Below, in pieces: positions 8,511 to 18,433 of a stretch of DNA of 64,000 nucleotides. The translations under genes and the position numbers were made by a program. Below the pieces are notes generated by a model. That model saw nothing but the letters and a program-made list of their open reading frames with translations. It ran no database searches and was not told the DNA's origin. Source of the DNA: CAJQGY01 sp905478015 (GTDB lineage: Bacteria; Pseudomonadota; Gammaproteobacteria; Magnimaribacterales; D2472); the NCBI GenBank assembly GCA_943788365.1, contig CALSPZ010000001.1, forward strand, positions 62,001-126,000, read 5' to 3'. Each line of letters begins with the position of its first letter. The first letter of the stretch is position 1.

Positions 8511-9596
8511 ATGTCAGGGAACTCTTTCGGAAAAATTTTTAAAGTTACCACTTTTGGTGAAAGCCACGGAGCTGCACTTGGGTGCATTATTGATGGGTGC
8601 CCTCCACAAATAGAGCTAAGTGAAGCTGATATTCAAGAAGAGCTTGATCGAAGAAAGCCTGGGCAATCAGACGTAACAACTCAAAGAAAAGAAGATGATA
8701 CTGTTCAAATTCTTTCAGGAGTGTTTGAGGGGAAAACATTAGGAACGCCTATAGGCCTTATCATCTACAACAAAGACCAGAGGTCGCAAGATTACTCTAA
8801 TATCAAAGATACTTTTAGACCCAATCATGCCGATATTACATATCATGCAAAGTATGGACATAGAGATTACAGGGGCGGAGGAAGATCTAGCGCTAGAGAG
8901 ACTGCTATGAGGGTTGCGGCTGGAGCTGTTGCAAAAAAATACTTAGAAAGCATCGGAGTTGTTACAAGGGGTTACGTAAGTCAGATAGGCAACATCAAAG
9001 CTAACCAGATCAACTTGAATTCTCCTAAAACAAACAAGTATTTCTTTGCAGATGAATCAAGACTTGATGAATTAAATGAAATGTTTTCAGCATTAATTTC
9101 TGAAGGTAATTCTGTTGGTGCAAAGTTAGGAGTAAGTGTTGAAAATTGTCCAATTGGATTAGGAGAGCCAGTTTTTGACAAGCTTGATGCAGATTTAGCT
9201 AAAGCCATTATGAGCATTAATGCTGTGAAATCTGTTTCTATTGGAAATGCAGGAGATATTCTTGCTCTTAAAGGTTCAGAAATCAGAGATGAGATTCGTA
9301 AGACCGGCTTTTCTACAAATAATGCCGGGGGTATTTTGGGTGGAATATCAAACGGAGATGTAATTAATCTAGACTTTCTTATAAAACCAACTTCCAGCAT
9401 CAAGGCATCAGGCAAGACACTTGATGCGAAAGGCAATGAAGTTGATATCAATGTTACCGGAAGGCATGATCCTTGTGTAGGAATAAGAGCTGTTCCAATT
9501 GCTGAGGCAATGGTTAATCTTGTTATTGTGGATCACTTGCTTAGAAATAGAGCTCAGTGCGGTGAAATAAGTCAAGATTTACCATTTGTTGAATGA
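8511..9596 (+). CDS. aroC: chorismate synthase
   Basis: Forms chorismate from EPSP using reduced FMN, feeding the trp genes further down the same run. 361 residues, matching E. coli AroC (361). All three family signatures are visible: GESHGAALGCIIDG near residue 16, the segment GHRDYRGGGRSSARETAMR near 120, and GRHDPCVGIRAVPIAEAM near 320. Its 3' end abuts leuC, whose ATG lies 2 bases after the aroC stop. Confidence 0.98.
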   Translation: MSGNSFGKIFKVTTFGESHGAALGCIIDGCPPQIELSEADIQEELDRRKPGQSDVTTQRKEDDTVQILSGVFEGKTLGTPIGLIIYNKDQRSQDYSNIKDTFRPNHADITYHAKYGHRDYRGGGRSSARETAMRVAAGAVAKKYLESIGVVTRGYVSQIGNIKANQINLNSPKTNKYFFADESRLDELNEMFSALISEGNSVGAKLGVSVENCPIGLGEPVFDKLDADLAKAIMSINAVKSVSIGNAGDILALKGSEIRDEIRKTGFSTNNAGGILGGISNGDVINLDFLIKPTSSIKASGKTLDAKGNEVDINVTGRHDPCVGIRAVPIAEAMVNLVIVDHLLRNRAQCGEISQDLPFVE

Positions 9597-9597
9597 T

Positions 9598-10995
9598 ATG
9601 CCTAAGACTTTATATGACAAATTATGGGACGAACATCACATATGTAAACTAGACTCAGGAGAGTCTCTTATATATATTGATAGGCATTTTTTGCATGAAG
9701 TAACATCTCCTCAAGCTTTTGAGGGTTTAGACCAAAAGAAACTATCACCATGGAGGTTGGGTGCAAATATAGCAACACCTGACCATAATGTTCCCACAAC
9801 TAGAGGTACTTTATTCAGTACAGATAAAATCCTTGATGAGATATCAAAGATTCAAGTGGTAGAACTAGACAAAAATTGTAATAAATTTGGTATCAAGCAA
9901 TTTGATATAAGCTCATCAAATCAAGGTATTGTTCATGTAATTGGCCCTGAACTGGGATATACAATTCCAGGGATGACCATTGTTTGTGGAGATTCACATA
10001 CTTCTACACATGGCGCCTTTGGCTGTCTAGCGATGGGTATTGGGACATCTGAAGTCGAGCATGTTTTAGCAACACAAACTTTAAAAATATCAAAATTAAA
10101 AAATATGCAGGTTATCTTTGAAGGAAAACCAAAAGCTGGAGTCTCTTCTAAAGATATTGTCTTATATATGATTAAAAAAATAGGAACTGCTGGTGGTAAT
10201 GGTCATGCAATTGAATTTACTGGATCCTATATTGATTCAATTTCCATGGAAGCAAGAATGACTATTTGCAATATGGCTATTGAGGCTGGTGCAAAAGTTG
10301 GATTAGTTGCACCTGATGAGACCACATTTAATTATGTTAAGAAACATTCTTTTTTAGAGGACGGCATGTTGGTTAATGCCATTAATTACTGGAGAACACT
10401 TAAATCAGATGATGATGCAGTCTTTAGTAAAAAAGTTAAAATTGATGTATCGGAAATCAAACCACAAATAACATGGGGAACTTCCCCAGAAATGGTAATA
10501 GATTTTGATGAAACAATACCTTTATCAAATCTATCATCTAAAAACAGAAGAAATATTGAACTTGCTAAAGAGTATATGGGTGTTGAAGACAATCAAAAAC
10601 TCTCAGATCTAAAATTTGACAAGGTCTTTATTGGTTCATGTACTAATTCAAGAATTGAAGATTTAAGAGAAGCAGCAAATGTTGTTGCTGGAAAAAAGGT
10701 AAGCAATAATATTATTGAAGCAATTGTTGTTCCTGGTTCAGGAGCGGTTAAATCTGAGGCTGAGTCTGAGGGCCTAGACCAAGTTTTTATTGAAGCTGGT
10801 TTTGTTTGGAGAGACCCTGGATGCTCGATGTGTCTAGGAATGAATCCAGACCAACTTAAGCCCTATGAAAGATGCGCATCTACTTCAAATAGAAACTTTG
10901 AAGGAAGACAGGGAAATATGGGGCGAACGCATTTAATGAGCCCAGCTATGGCAGCTTTTATTGCTATAAATGGTAAAGTTGGTGATTTGTCATGA
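9598..10995 (+). CDS. leuC: 3-isopropylmalate dehydratase large subunit
   Basis: Isomerises 2- to 3-isopropylmalate with LeuD. I take the ATG at 9598 (MPKTLYDKLWDEHH), which aligns with the E. coli start MAKTLYEKLFDAH, rather than the in-frame TTG at 9586 inside aroC. This gives 465 residues. GDSHTSTHGAFG is near residue 127. Iron-sulfur ligands are the Cys of IGSCTNSR and the two in DPGCSMCLGMN. leuD overlaps the stop by 4 bases. No leuA is in the window. Confidence 0.97.
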   Translation: MPKTLYDKLWDEHHICKLDSGESLIYIDRHFLHEVTSPQAFEGLDQKKLSPWRLGANIATPDHNVPTTRGTLFSTDKILDEISKIQVVELDKNCNKFGIKQFDISSSNQGIVHVIGPELGYTIPGMTIVCGDSHTSTHGAFGCLAMGIGTSEVEHVLATQTLKISKLKNMQVIFEGKPKAGVSSKDIVLYMIKKIGTAGGNGHAIEFTGSYIDSISMEARMTICNMAIEAGAKVGLVAPDETTFNYVKKHSFLEDGMLVNAINYWRTLKSDDDAVFSKKVKIDVSEIKPQITWGTSPEMVIDFDETIPLSNLSSKNRRNIELAKEYMGVEDNQKLSDLKFDKVFIGSCTNSRIEDLREAANVVAGKKVSNNIIEAIVVPGSGAVKSEAESEGLDQVFIEAGFVWRDPGCSMCLGMNPDQLKPYERCASTSNRNFEGRQGNMGRTHLMSPAMAAFIAINGKVGDLS

Positions 10996-11636
10996 ATCAA
11001 AAAAATCTAAAATTAATAGATGGCATTGTTGCAACTATTGATAGAGATAATATAGATACCGATCAAATTATTCCTACTGAATATCTTAAATCTATTAAAA
11101 AATTTGGTTATGAAGATTATCTATTTGATGGATGGAGATATCTAGACAAAGGTAAGCTTGGCATTACCTCAAACGAAAGGCAAAAGAATGAGGAGTTTAT
11201 TCTTAACAGGTCTCCATATGATAATTCCTCCGTTTTATTAACCAGAGACAACTTTGGCTGTGGCTCATCAAGGGAACATGCAGTTTGGGCACTGCGAGAT
11301 TTTGGTATAAGAGCAGTAATTGCATCTTCATTTGGAGATATTTTTTATAATAACTGTTTTAAGAATGGAGTTTTACCAATAGTTTTATCAAAAGATAACA
11401 TAGAGGATCTATTCCAAATATTTGAGAATACTTCGTCAAATATTAAGATTCTATTAGATGAGAAGCTTATTAAATTAAATGATAAAGAGATAAGTTTTAA
11501 AGTAGATAACAATCTTCTTGAAAGAATAATTTTTGGTTTAGATGATGTTGATATCACATTAAAGAATAAAGAAGCTATAAAGATTTTTGAAAATAAAAGA
11601 ATGATAGAAAAACCATGGATATACAAAAATGACTAA
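10992..11636 (+). CDS. leuD: 3-isopropylmalate dehydratase small subunit
   Basis: Swivelling-domain partner of LeuC. 214 residues. Opens with the substrate-contact segment DRDNIDTDQIIPTEYLKS and carries NFGCGSSREHAVWALRDFG near residue 86, the LeuD hallmark. ATG overlaps the leuC stop by 4 bases and the leuB start overlaps its own 3' end by 8 bases, so leuC-leuD-leuB are translationally coupled. Confidence 0.97.
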   Translation: MNQKNLKLIDGIVATIDRDNIDTDQIIPTEYLKSIKKFGYEDYLFDGWRYLDKGKLGITSNERQKNEEFILNRSPYDNSSVLLTRDNFGCGSSREHAVWALRDFGIRAVIASSFGDIFYNNCFKNGVLPIVLSKDNIEDLFQIFENTSSNIKILLDEKLIKLNDKEISFKVDNNLLERIIFGLDDVDITLKNKEAIKIFENKRMIEKPWIYKND

Positions 11637-12705
11637 AAAAGTACTTATTCTCCCAGGCGATGGAATTGGTCAAGAAGTAACAAAATCTTCAAATGAAATT
11701 TTAAATTATCTTATTTCAGAGCATTCTCTTGATTTTGAGGTTAATACTATGGATGTTGGTGGAACAGCTTATGATTTACATGGCTCTCCTATCCCATCTA
11801 ATGTATTAAGCTCTGCTAAAGACTCAGATGCTATTTTGTTTGGTGCTGTAGGTGGACCAAAATGGGATGACCTTGGCTGGGATGATAGACCAGAGCAAGC
11901 TTTACTAACCTTGAGAAAAGAGCTTGGGCTTTTTGCAAATCTAAGACCAGCTTTTTTATTTAATGAACTAGCTTCGGCATCCCCAATTAAAAATAATATT
12001 ATAGAAGGGTTAGACATACTCATTGTTAGAGAGCTGACTGGGGGAGTGTATTTTGGCGAACCAAGAGCAATTGTTAAAGATGAAACTCCGAACTATGCCT
12101 TCAATACAATGATTTATAACGAAGATGAGATAAGACGTATCGCGAAAATTGGATTTGAATCTGCAAGAAAGAGAAATGGAAAACTATGCTCAGTTGAAAA
12201 AGCAAATGTATTGGAAGTTTCTAAGTTTTGGAGAGAAATAGTTACAGATATGTCTAAGGATTATCCTGATGTAGAGCTAACCCATCAATTGGCAGACAAC
12301 ACAGCCATGCAGCTAGTATTAAACCCCAATCAATATGATGTAATTGTATCAAGCAATCTTTTTGGGGACATTCTTTCAGACATTGCTGCGACGTTATCAG
12401 GGTCAATTGGAATGCTGCCATCAGCATCTCTTAACAGTTCATCTCAAGGAATGTATGAACCATGCCATGGAAGTGCCCCTGATATAGCTGGACAAAATAT
12501 TGCTAATCCAATTGCCATGATTGCATCTCTTGCAATGGCTTTAAGATATTCCTTAAATGAACCTGGCCTAGCTGATAATATAGAAAACGCTATAAAAGTA
12601 TTTGTTGAAAATGGAAATAGAACAAAAGATATAACCACATCAGGTGAATTTATACATACATCAGATGTTGCTTCAAAATTAATTGAGATAATGAAAAATG
12701 GATAA
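11629..12705 (+). CDS. leuB: 3-isopropylmalate dehydrogenase
   Basis: Oxidative decarboxylation of 3-isopropylmalate with NAD. 358 residues. PGDGIGQEV at the N-terminus, RELTGGVYFGEPR near residue 134, and the metal-binding signature NLFGDILSDIAATLSGSIGM near residue 243, followed by EPCHGSAPDIAGQNIANP. The 3' end overlaps asd by 8 bases. Confidence 0.98.
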   Translation: MTKKVLILPGDGIGQEVTKSSNEILNYLISEHSLDFEVNTMDVGGTAYDLHGSPIPSNVLSSAKDSDAILFGAVGGPKWDDLGWDDRPEQALLTLRKELGLFANLRPAFLFNELASASPIKNNIIEGLDILIVRELTGGVYFGEPRAIVKDETPNYAFNTMIYNEDEIRRIAKIGFESARKRNGKLCSVEKANVLEVSKFWREIVTDMSKDYPDVELTHQLADNTAMQLVLNPNQYDVIVSSNLFGDILSDIAATLSGSIGMLPSASLNSSSQGMYEPCHGSAPDIAGQNIANPIAMIASLAMALRYSLNEPGLADNIENAIKVFVENGNRTKDITTSGEFIHTSDVASKLIEIMKNG

Positions 12706-13714
12706 AGTATTGGACCTTGCTCTTGTTGGAGCATCTGGCGTAGTTGGGCAAAAAATAATTCAACTGCTAGAGAAAAAAAATTTTCAAATTAATAAATTTT
12801 TTCCATTAGGAAAGTCTTCAGTTGGCGAGGTTGTATCTTTACTTGGTCAAGATTATACGATTGAAGATGTAGATTCCTTTGATGCATCTGATGCAAACTT
12901 AGTTATATTTGCTGCTGGATCATCTGTGGCAAAAAAACATGCGGAATCATATGTAGAGAAAGGATGTTATGCAATAGATCTATCTTCTGAGTTTAGATAT
13001 CATGATGATATCCCTCTTGTAATACCTGAGATTAATGGAGAAATCTTAAATAATCTAGAAGAGGCAACTTTAATTGCCAATCCTAACTGCTCTACCTCCC
13101 AACTATTGATGGCTTTAAAGCCTATTCATAAAAATTTTAATATTCATTTTCTTAATATAGCAACATATCAAGCAGTATCTGGAACTGGAAAGGAAGCTGT
13201 TAAGGAATTAAAAGAGCAAACAGTTAATCCCAATGCTGAACCAAAAGTTTATCCAAGAAAAATCGGGTTCAATGCATTGCCTCAATGCGATGTATTTTTA
13301 GAAAATAATTTTACTAAAGAAGAGATGAAGCTTGTTTGGGAAACAAAGAAAATATTAGATGAGAAGATTGATGTCCAAGCTACTTGTGTTCGTGTTCCTG
13401 TTTTAAATGGACATTCTGAAGCAGTTTTTCTTAAATTAGAACATCCTGCATCCAGACAGGATATTATAGACTCACTAACTGGAGTTAGCGGTGTCTGTGT
13501 AATGGATGATCCAAGCAATCTTGTCTATCCAACGCCTCTAGATCAAGCAAATGATTCAGAGGATGTATATGTTGGAAGAATTAGAAGTCAAACTATACAA
13601 GGTGAAACCTGGATTTCACTATGGATTGTTGCAGATAATGTTTATGGAAAAGGTGCTGCTCTCAATGCAGTTCAGATAGCAGAAAATCTAATGGCTAATA
13701 ATAAAATTAAATGA
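12698..13714 (+). CDS. asd: aspartate-semialdehyde dehydrogenase
   Basis: Makes aspartate semialdehyde for lysine, threonine, methionine and cell-wall diaminopimelate. 338 residues, Asd/Usg family. GASGVVGQKIIQLLE is the NADP-binding turn, NPNCST carries the catalytic Cys, YQAVSGTGKEAV the catalytic Gln, and RVPVLNGHSEAV the catalytic His. Placement between leuB and fimV is the standard gammaproteobacterial order. The aspartokinase that feeds it (43.4 kb) is frameshifted in this sequence. Confidence 0.97.
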   Translation: MDKVLDLALVGASGVVGQKIIQLLEKKNFQINKFFPLGKSSVGEVVSLLGQDYTIEDVDSFDASDANLVIFAAGSSVAKKHAESYVEKGCYAIDLSSEFRYHDDIPLVIPEINGEILNNLEEATLIANPNCSTSQLLMALKPIHKNFNIHFLNIATYQAVSGTGKEAVKELKEQTVNPNAEPKVYPRKIGFNALPQCDVFLENNFTKEEMKLVWETKKILDEKIDVQATCVRVPVLNGHSEAVFLKLEHPASRQDIIDSLTGVSGVCVMDDPSNLVYPTPLDQANDSEDVYVGRIRSQTIQGETWISLWIVADNVYGKGAALNAVQIAENLMANNKIK

Positions 13715-15045
13715 AATATTTATTAACCTCTTTATTCTTTATTACCACTTCAATAAGTGCTGAAAGCTTATTATCATCACCTAAAATAAGCGTAAATGAT
13801 GCGGGTTTAAGAGTTATTGAATTAAAAGTAAAAGATACTAATCTTGATGATGAGGACATCCAACTTCTTGAATATAGATCAGAAGAGTTAATTGATAATA
13901 GCAAAATTGAATACACGATCTTAAAAGACAATGACTCCTTCTATGAGTTCTTAATTGCTTTGTCTGATACCTATGTCTCTGATTATTTTAACTTTAAAAT
14001 TAAAATTAAAGACAGCTTCTCAAAAGATATTTTTATTTTTCTTCCATCTAGCAATAGAAACTCATTTAACAAGATTGCAAGCAACTCAGAAGTTATATCC
14101 ATAAATCCTTTATCTAAAGTGCTTGATGACGATGAGGTGAGGCCTGTAATAAGTTCTGATATTAATAACATAAAGCCAATAAGTGATAATTCTTTTTCTA
14201 GTAAAACCATTCCAGCAGGTGATATTAAAACCATGTGGAGTCTTGCAACTGATATTGCTAAATCTTCAAATGATTTATCTATATATCAAATTATGTGGTC
14301 AATCTATTTAGGAAACCCATCAGCATTCATTAATGAGAATATAAATTTAGTTAGAGATGATATTGATATCACTATTCCAAGCTATGAAGTTATGTCTAGA
14401 AACTCTCCATCAGATTCTAAGGCAGCAGTAATAAAAATGAATCAATCATTTAGTTTGGATTTTAAAACACCTACCAAATCATTATTAACATTAACTGCTC
14501 CAAAAATTAATAAAGAAACTGAAATAACTTTAGTTAAAGATGAGCAGGATGGAGTGGTGGATATAGTCTCTAAAGAGCCAATCTCAAGTTCTCCCGAAGA
14601 TATCATTTCACAAAATACATCAACCTTAACTATCAAAACAAATAACCAAATTATTGAGGATTTAACTGAGATCTCAGTAACTGAAGATGTAAAAAAAGAT
14701 TCAGGATTTAATATCATAGACCTGCTTTTTGTAGCTGGTATATCTGTTTTTTGCGGTGTCTTGCTTGCGCTAATCTTTATCCAATTAAGCAAGAATAGAA
14801 AGAAGACTGTAGTTTACGATTTTGAAGAAGCACCCACATCAGGTCCTGAAACCCAAGCACTACCATCAGGACTTAGTATTAAAAATAACAAAGATGAGCA
14901 AGAGATAGATCTTGCCTCTACATACATAGAGATGGGTGAGTTAGAGCAAGCACATTCAATTTTAACTAATCTATTAAAGGAATCTGAAAGCAAGACAGCT
15001 AAAGAGAAAGCAAGCGAGCTGATCTCTATAATTGAATCAAAGTGA
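13711..15045 (+). CDS. fimV: FimV-like peptidoglycan-binding membrane protein
   Basis: Homologue of FimV/HubP, a polar organiser in pseudomonads and vibrios. 444 residues, much shorter than the 900-plus of Pseudomonas FimV. Signal peptide 1-17, an all-beta N-terminal domain, a FimV/LysM-type segment near residues 165-230 (AGDIKTMWSLATDIA, then LGNPSAFINENIN), a membrane helix about 335-358, and a C-terminal tetratricopeptide-like helix pair (ASTYIEMGELEQAHSIL). The long acidic repeat region is missing. Assignment rests on domain order plus position between asd and truA. Start overlaps asd by 4 bases. Confidence 0.85.
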   Translation: MKYLLTSLFFITTSISAESLLSSPKISVNDAGLRVIELKVKDTNLDDEDIQLLEYRSEELIDNSKIEYTILKDNDSFYEFLIALSDTYVSDYFNFKIKIKDSFSKDIFIFLPSSNRNSFNKIASNSEVISINPLSKVLDDDEVRPVISSDINNIKPISDNSFSSKTIPAGDIKTMWSLATDIAKSSNDLSIYQIMWSIYLGNPSAFINENINLVRDDIDITIPSYEVMSRNSPSDSKAAVIKMNQSFSLDFKTPTKSLLTLTAPKINKETEITLVKDEQDGVVDIVSKEPISSSPEDIISQNTSTLTIKTNNQIIEDLTEISVTEDVKKDSGFNIIDLLFVAGISVFCGVLLALIFIQLSKNRKKTVVYDFEEAPTSGPETQALPSGLSIKNNKDEQEIDLASTYIEMGELEQAHSILTNLLKESESKTAKEKASELISIIESK

Positions 15046-15827
15046 AATTAGCATTTACTGTTGAGTATGATGGAGGGGACTTCTCAGGCTTTCAACGCCA
15101 GACTAATGCAATTACTATCCAAGAAAAAATTGAAGACGCTATTGAGATAATAACAAACCAAAAAGTCTCTATTAATTACGCTGGACGAACAGATGCTGGA
15201 GTTCATGCATTATCTCAAGTTTTTGACTTCAGTACACAAATCGATAGAGATTGTCATGATTGGATTAATGGCATCAACTCTAATTTACCAAAATCAATTC
15301 AGGTTAAGCATATGATTAATGTATCTGAAGAATTTCATTCAAGATTTTTAGCAAAAACTAGAACCTATGGATATGTAATATTCAATTCTAGATCTAAACC
15401 ATTATTTTTTAATAATTATATACATTGGGAAAAAACTCCTTTAGATTTTGAAATCCTTAAAAGAGAAGGCGAAGACCTTCTTGGGACTTATGACTTCTCA
15501 TCTTTCAGATCTTCAAGCTGCTCTGCAAATAATCCAATAAAAGATATAACAAATTTTAAGGCAGAAAAGTTTAATGATTTTATTATTTTGCATATTACAG
15601 CAAATGCTTTCCTTCATAATATGGTTAGAATTATTATGGGAACTTTAGTTGATATCTCAAAGAGTGAAAACAAGATGAGTATTAAAGATATTATAGCTGC
15701 CAAAGATAGAAACTTTGCAGGAAGAACACTTTCTGCAAAAGGTCTTTTTTTTCTCGGGCCTGAGTATGATGATCTATACAAGATACCAAAACCTTCGAAG
15801 AATATAATGGATAAATTTAAGGCATGA
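15042..15827 (+). CDS. truA: tRNA pseudouridine synthase A (positions 38-40)
   Basis: Modifies the anticodon arm of many tRNAs. 261 residues. Catalytic Asp51 sits in AGRTDAGVHA. VEYDGGDFSGFQRQ at the N-terminus and ANAFLHNMVRIIMGTL near the C-terminus are family signatures. It starts at a GTG that overlaps the fimV stop (GTGA), and the trpF ATG overlaps its own stop by 4 bases. Confidence 0.96.
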   Translation: MKLAFTVEYDGGDFSGFQRQTNAITIQEKIEDAIEIITNQKVSINYAGRTDAGVHALSQVFDFSTQIDRDCHDWINGINSNLPKSIQVKHMINVSEEFHSRFLAKTRTYGYVIFNSRSKPLFFNNYIHWEKTPLDFEILKREGEDLLGTYDFSSFRSSSCSANNPIKDITNFKAEKFNDFIILHITANAFLHNMVRIIMGTLVDISKSENKMSIKDIIAAKDRNFAGRTLSAKGLFFLGPEYDDLYKIPKPSKNIMDKFKA

Positions 15828-16456
15828 ATAAAATAAGAACCAAGGTTTGCGGCATATCTAACATTGAAATAGTTCAAAAACTTATCTCGCTAGAGCTAGA
15901 CTTTATTGGATTTATTTTTTATGAGCAAAGCCCAAGAAATGTCCCTAGTAAAATAATGAAGGAACTTGCAGAGATTGATTTTGGCGAAACAAAACCAGTT
16001 TGTGTTTATGTGAATCCGTCACAAGACTATGTTTTAAAAACATCTTCGTATTTTAAGAATCCCATCCTTCAGTTCCATGGAAATGAACCTGAGATTTTTT
16101 GTAATTCATTTAATTTAGACTATTGGAAAGCAATAAGAGTAAAGAATTTGAAATCTCTTGAAGAAACTTTATCCTATAGATCAGCAAAAGCAATTCTATT
16201 TGAAAACCATAAAGATGGAGTTTATGGAGGTACAGGAGAGGCTTTTAACTGGTCACTACTAGATGGTTATGATTATCACGATAAAAAAATCATTCTCTCT
16301 GGTGGAATTAACATAAAAAATGTCGATAATGCTAAAGATACATCACCTTGGTGTATTGATTTGAACTCAGGTGTGGAATCATCTGTTGGTATCAAAGACA
16401 TTAATTTAATAATTGAGATTTTAGAAAAAATAAAAAATAATAAAAATGAAAATTGA
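15824..16456 (+). CDS. trpF: phosphoribosylanthranilate isomerase
   Basis: Third step of tryptophan synthesis from anthranilate. 210 residues, a stand-alone enzyme, not fused to TrpC as in E. coli. Catalytic Cys9 in TKVCGIS and the catalytic Asp in CIDLNSGVESSVG; GGTGEAFNW and LSGGIN contribute to phosphate binding. Overlaps truA by 4 and trpB by 11 bases. trpE, trpG, trpD and trpC are not in the window. Confidence 0.96.
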   Translation: MNKIRTKVCGISNIEIVQKLISLELDFIGFIFYEQSPRNVPSKIMKELAEIDFGETKPVCVYVNPSQDYVLKTSSYFKNPILQFHGNEPEIFCNSFNLDYWKAIRVKNLKSLEETLSYRSAKAILFENHKDGVYGGTGEAFNWSLLDGYDYHDKKIILSGGINIKNVDNAKDTSPWCIDLNSGVESSVGIKDINLIIEILEKIKNNKNEN

Positions 16457-17651
16457 TAAACAAAAATTTCCTGATACTGATGGCTTCTTTGGAGAGTATG
16501 GAGGTAAATTTGTTCCCGAAACTCTCATGTATGCTTTAGAGGAGTTAGAGGATACCTACTCCAAATTAAAAGACAGCGAAGATTTTAAGAAAGAATTTTA
16601 TGCTGACTTATCAGACTTTGTTGGAAGACCTTCACCTTTATATTATGCAGACAGGCTGACCAAGCATTATAAGTCTGGGAAGATATGGCTAAAAAGGGAA
16701 GATCTTAATCATACGGGAGCTCACAAAATCAATAATACTGTTGGACAGATATTGCTTGCTAAATATATGGGCAAAAAAAGAATTATTGCTGAAACAGGGG
16801 CAGGACAGCATGGTGTTGCAACTGCAACAGTTGCAGCAAGATTGGGTTTAGAGTGCCACATATATATGGGTGCTGAGGATGTTAAGCGTCAATCTTTGAA
16901 TGTTTATCGAATAAAGCTTCTTGGAGCTCATGTCCATGCGGTTGATTCTGGAACGGCAACTTTAAAAGATGCACTAAATGAAGCTTTAAGAGACTGGGTT
17001 ACAAATGTAGATGATACTTATTACATTATAGGAAGTGTTACCGGACCTCACCCATATCCAATGATAGTAAGAGATTTTAACTCAGTAGTTGGTTTTGAGC
17101 TTATTGATCAATCCAAAGCTTTATTTGGTAGGATGCCAGACGCAATTATTGCTTGTGTTGGGGGCGGTTCAAATGCAATGGGAGCCTTTTATCCATTTAT
17201 AGATAAAAAAGAAACTCGACTTATTGGTGTTGAAGCAGGTGGAAATGGAGTCAGCACTGGAGAGCATGCAGCACCATTAAATGATGGAAGCCCAGGCGTC
17301 CTTCACGGAGCTCGCAGCTACCTAATGCAAGATGAGGTTGGGCAAGTAAAAGATACTAAATCTGTTTCGGCTGGATTGGACTATCCTGGAGTAGGACCAG
17401 AACATTCGTGGTTAAAGGATATTGGTAGAGCTGAATATGTAGCTATCAATGACCAAGAAGCACTTGATGCATTCCATACCGTTACGAAGCTTGAAGGGAT
17501 AATGCCTGCTCTAGAAACAGCTCATGCATTTGCATATCTTGACCATCTTCCCAAAGACTTTGATGAATCAACAAACATCATCGTTAATGTTTCGGGTAGG
17601 GGAGACAAAGATATTAATACTGTCGCAGAAATAGATGGAATTAAATTTTGA
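16446..17651 (+). CDS. trpB: tryptophan synthase beta chain
   Basis: PLP enzyme joining indole and serine. 401 residues, TrpB1 type. PLP lysine is Lys94 in NHTGAHKINN; GGGSNAMGAF binds the PLP phosphate; NVSGRGDKD closes the C-terminus. Start overlaps trpF by 11 bases, and the TTG start of trpA overlaps its stop. Confidence 0.98.
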   Translation: MKIDKQKFPDTDGFFGEYGGKFVPETLMYALEELEDTYSKLKDSEDFKKEFYADLSDFVGRPSPLYYADRLTKHYKSGKIWLKREDLNHTGAHKINNTVGQILLAKYMGKKRIIAETGAGQHGVATATVAARLGLECHIYMGAEDVKRQSLNVYRIKLLGAHVHAVDSGTATLKDALNEALRDWVTNVDDTYYIIGSVTGPHPYPMIVRDFNSVVGFELIDQSKALFGRMPDAIIACVGGGSNAMGAFYPFIDKKETRLIGVEAGGNGVSTGEHAAPLNDGSPGVLHGARSYLMQDEVGQVKDTKSVSAGLDYPGVGPEHSWLKDIGRAEYVAINDQEALDAFHTVTKLEGIMPALETAHAFAYLDHLPKDFDESTNIIVNVSGRGDKDINTVAEIDGIKF

Positions 17652-18433
17652 ATAGATTAAGAAAAAAATTAGACCACCTTATTTCGATCAAAGAAAAAGC
17701 TTTAGTGGCCTATCTTGTTGCAGGTGATCCAGATCTAGACTCTACGCTTGATTTGATGCATTTATTTGTTAAATCAGGGGTAGACATTATAGAGGTTGGC
17801 GTTCCTTTTACAGACCCTATCGCGGAAGGACCAATTATTCAAAAGGCTCATGATAGAGCTCTTAAAAACAATATTTCTTTGCCAAATATAATAAAATTAG
17901 TTGAAGACTTTAGAAAAGTTGATGACTCAACACCTATTATTTTAATGGGGTATCTAAATACATTTAGTTTTCATAAAGAGTTAATAGATAAATCAGATCA
18001 ACATGGGGTTGATGCGGTTTTGGTTGTAGACATTCCTGGAGAGTTAAGTATTTCGAGTTATGGAATCTCAAATCCAAATATTGATTCAATTTCATTAATT
18101 TCTCCAACAACTTCACAAGAGAGAATAGAAAAGATTGCAAAAAATGGATCTGGGTTTATTTACTATGTAACCCTAAGAGGGGTAACGGGATCTTCTAATT
18201 TAGATGTTGAGGAAATTAATTCAAATATTAAAAAAATAAGATCTTATTCAGATATACCGACGCTTGCAGGTTTTGGCATTAAATCAAATGAGGATGCAAA
18301 GCTTCTTTCAGAATATTCTGATGGTATTATTGTAGGGTCAAGTATTGTTGATATGATTACAAAGCAATCAGAGTCAAGAAATTTTGATAGAATAGGCGAG
18401 TATTTAAGGGGGCTTAAGAACGCAATATTATGA
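17648..18433 (+). CDS. trpA: tryptophan synthase alpha chain
   Basis: Cleaves indole-3-glycerol phosphate and passes indole to TrpB. 261 residues. Catalytic Glu49 in IIEVGVPFTDP. The second acidic residue is Glu60 (PIAEGP) where E. coli has Asp60; the family signature tolerates either acid. Start is TTG overlapping the trpB stop (TTGA), the best supported start since no ATG or GTG is near. accD overlaps the 3' end by 4 bases. Confidence 0.95.
   Translation: MNRLRKKLDHLISIKEKALVAYLVAGDPDLDSTLDLMHLFVKSGVDIIEVGVPFTDPIAEGPIIQKAHDRALKNNISLPNIIKLVEDFRKVDDSTPIILMGYLNTFSFHKELIDKSDQHGVDAVLVVDIPGELSISSYGISNPNIDSISLISPTTSQERIEKIAKNGSGFIYYVTLRGVTGSSNLDVEEINSNIKKIRSYSDIPTLAGFGIKSNEDAKLLSEYSDGIIVGSSIVDMITKQSESRNFDRIGEYLRGLKNAIL

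Noticed and set aside
8981..9451. Minus-strand 156-codon frame inside aroC
   Set aside because: Antisense shadow; the plus strand encodes an intact chorismate synthase.
9586..9597. TTG start for leuC inside aroC
   Set aside because: The ATG at 9598 matches the N-terminus of other LeuC proteins.
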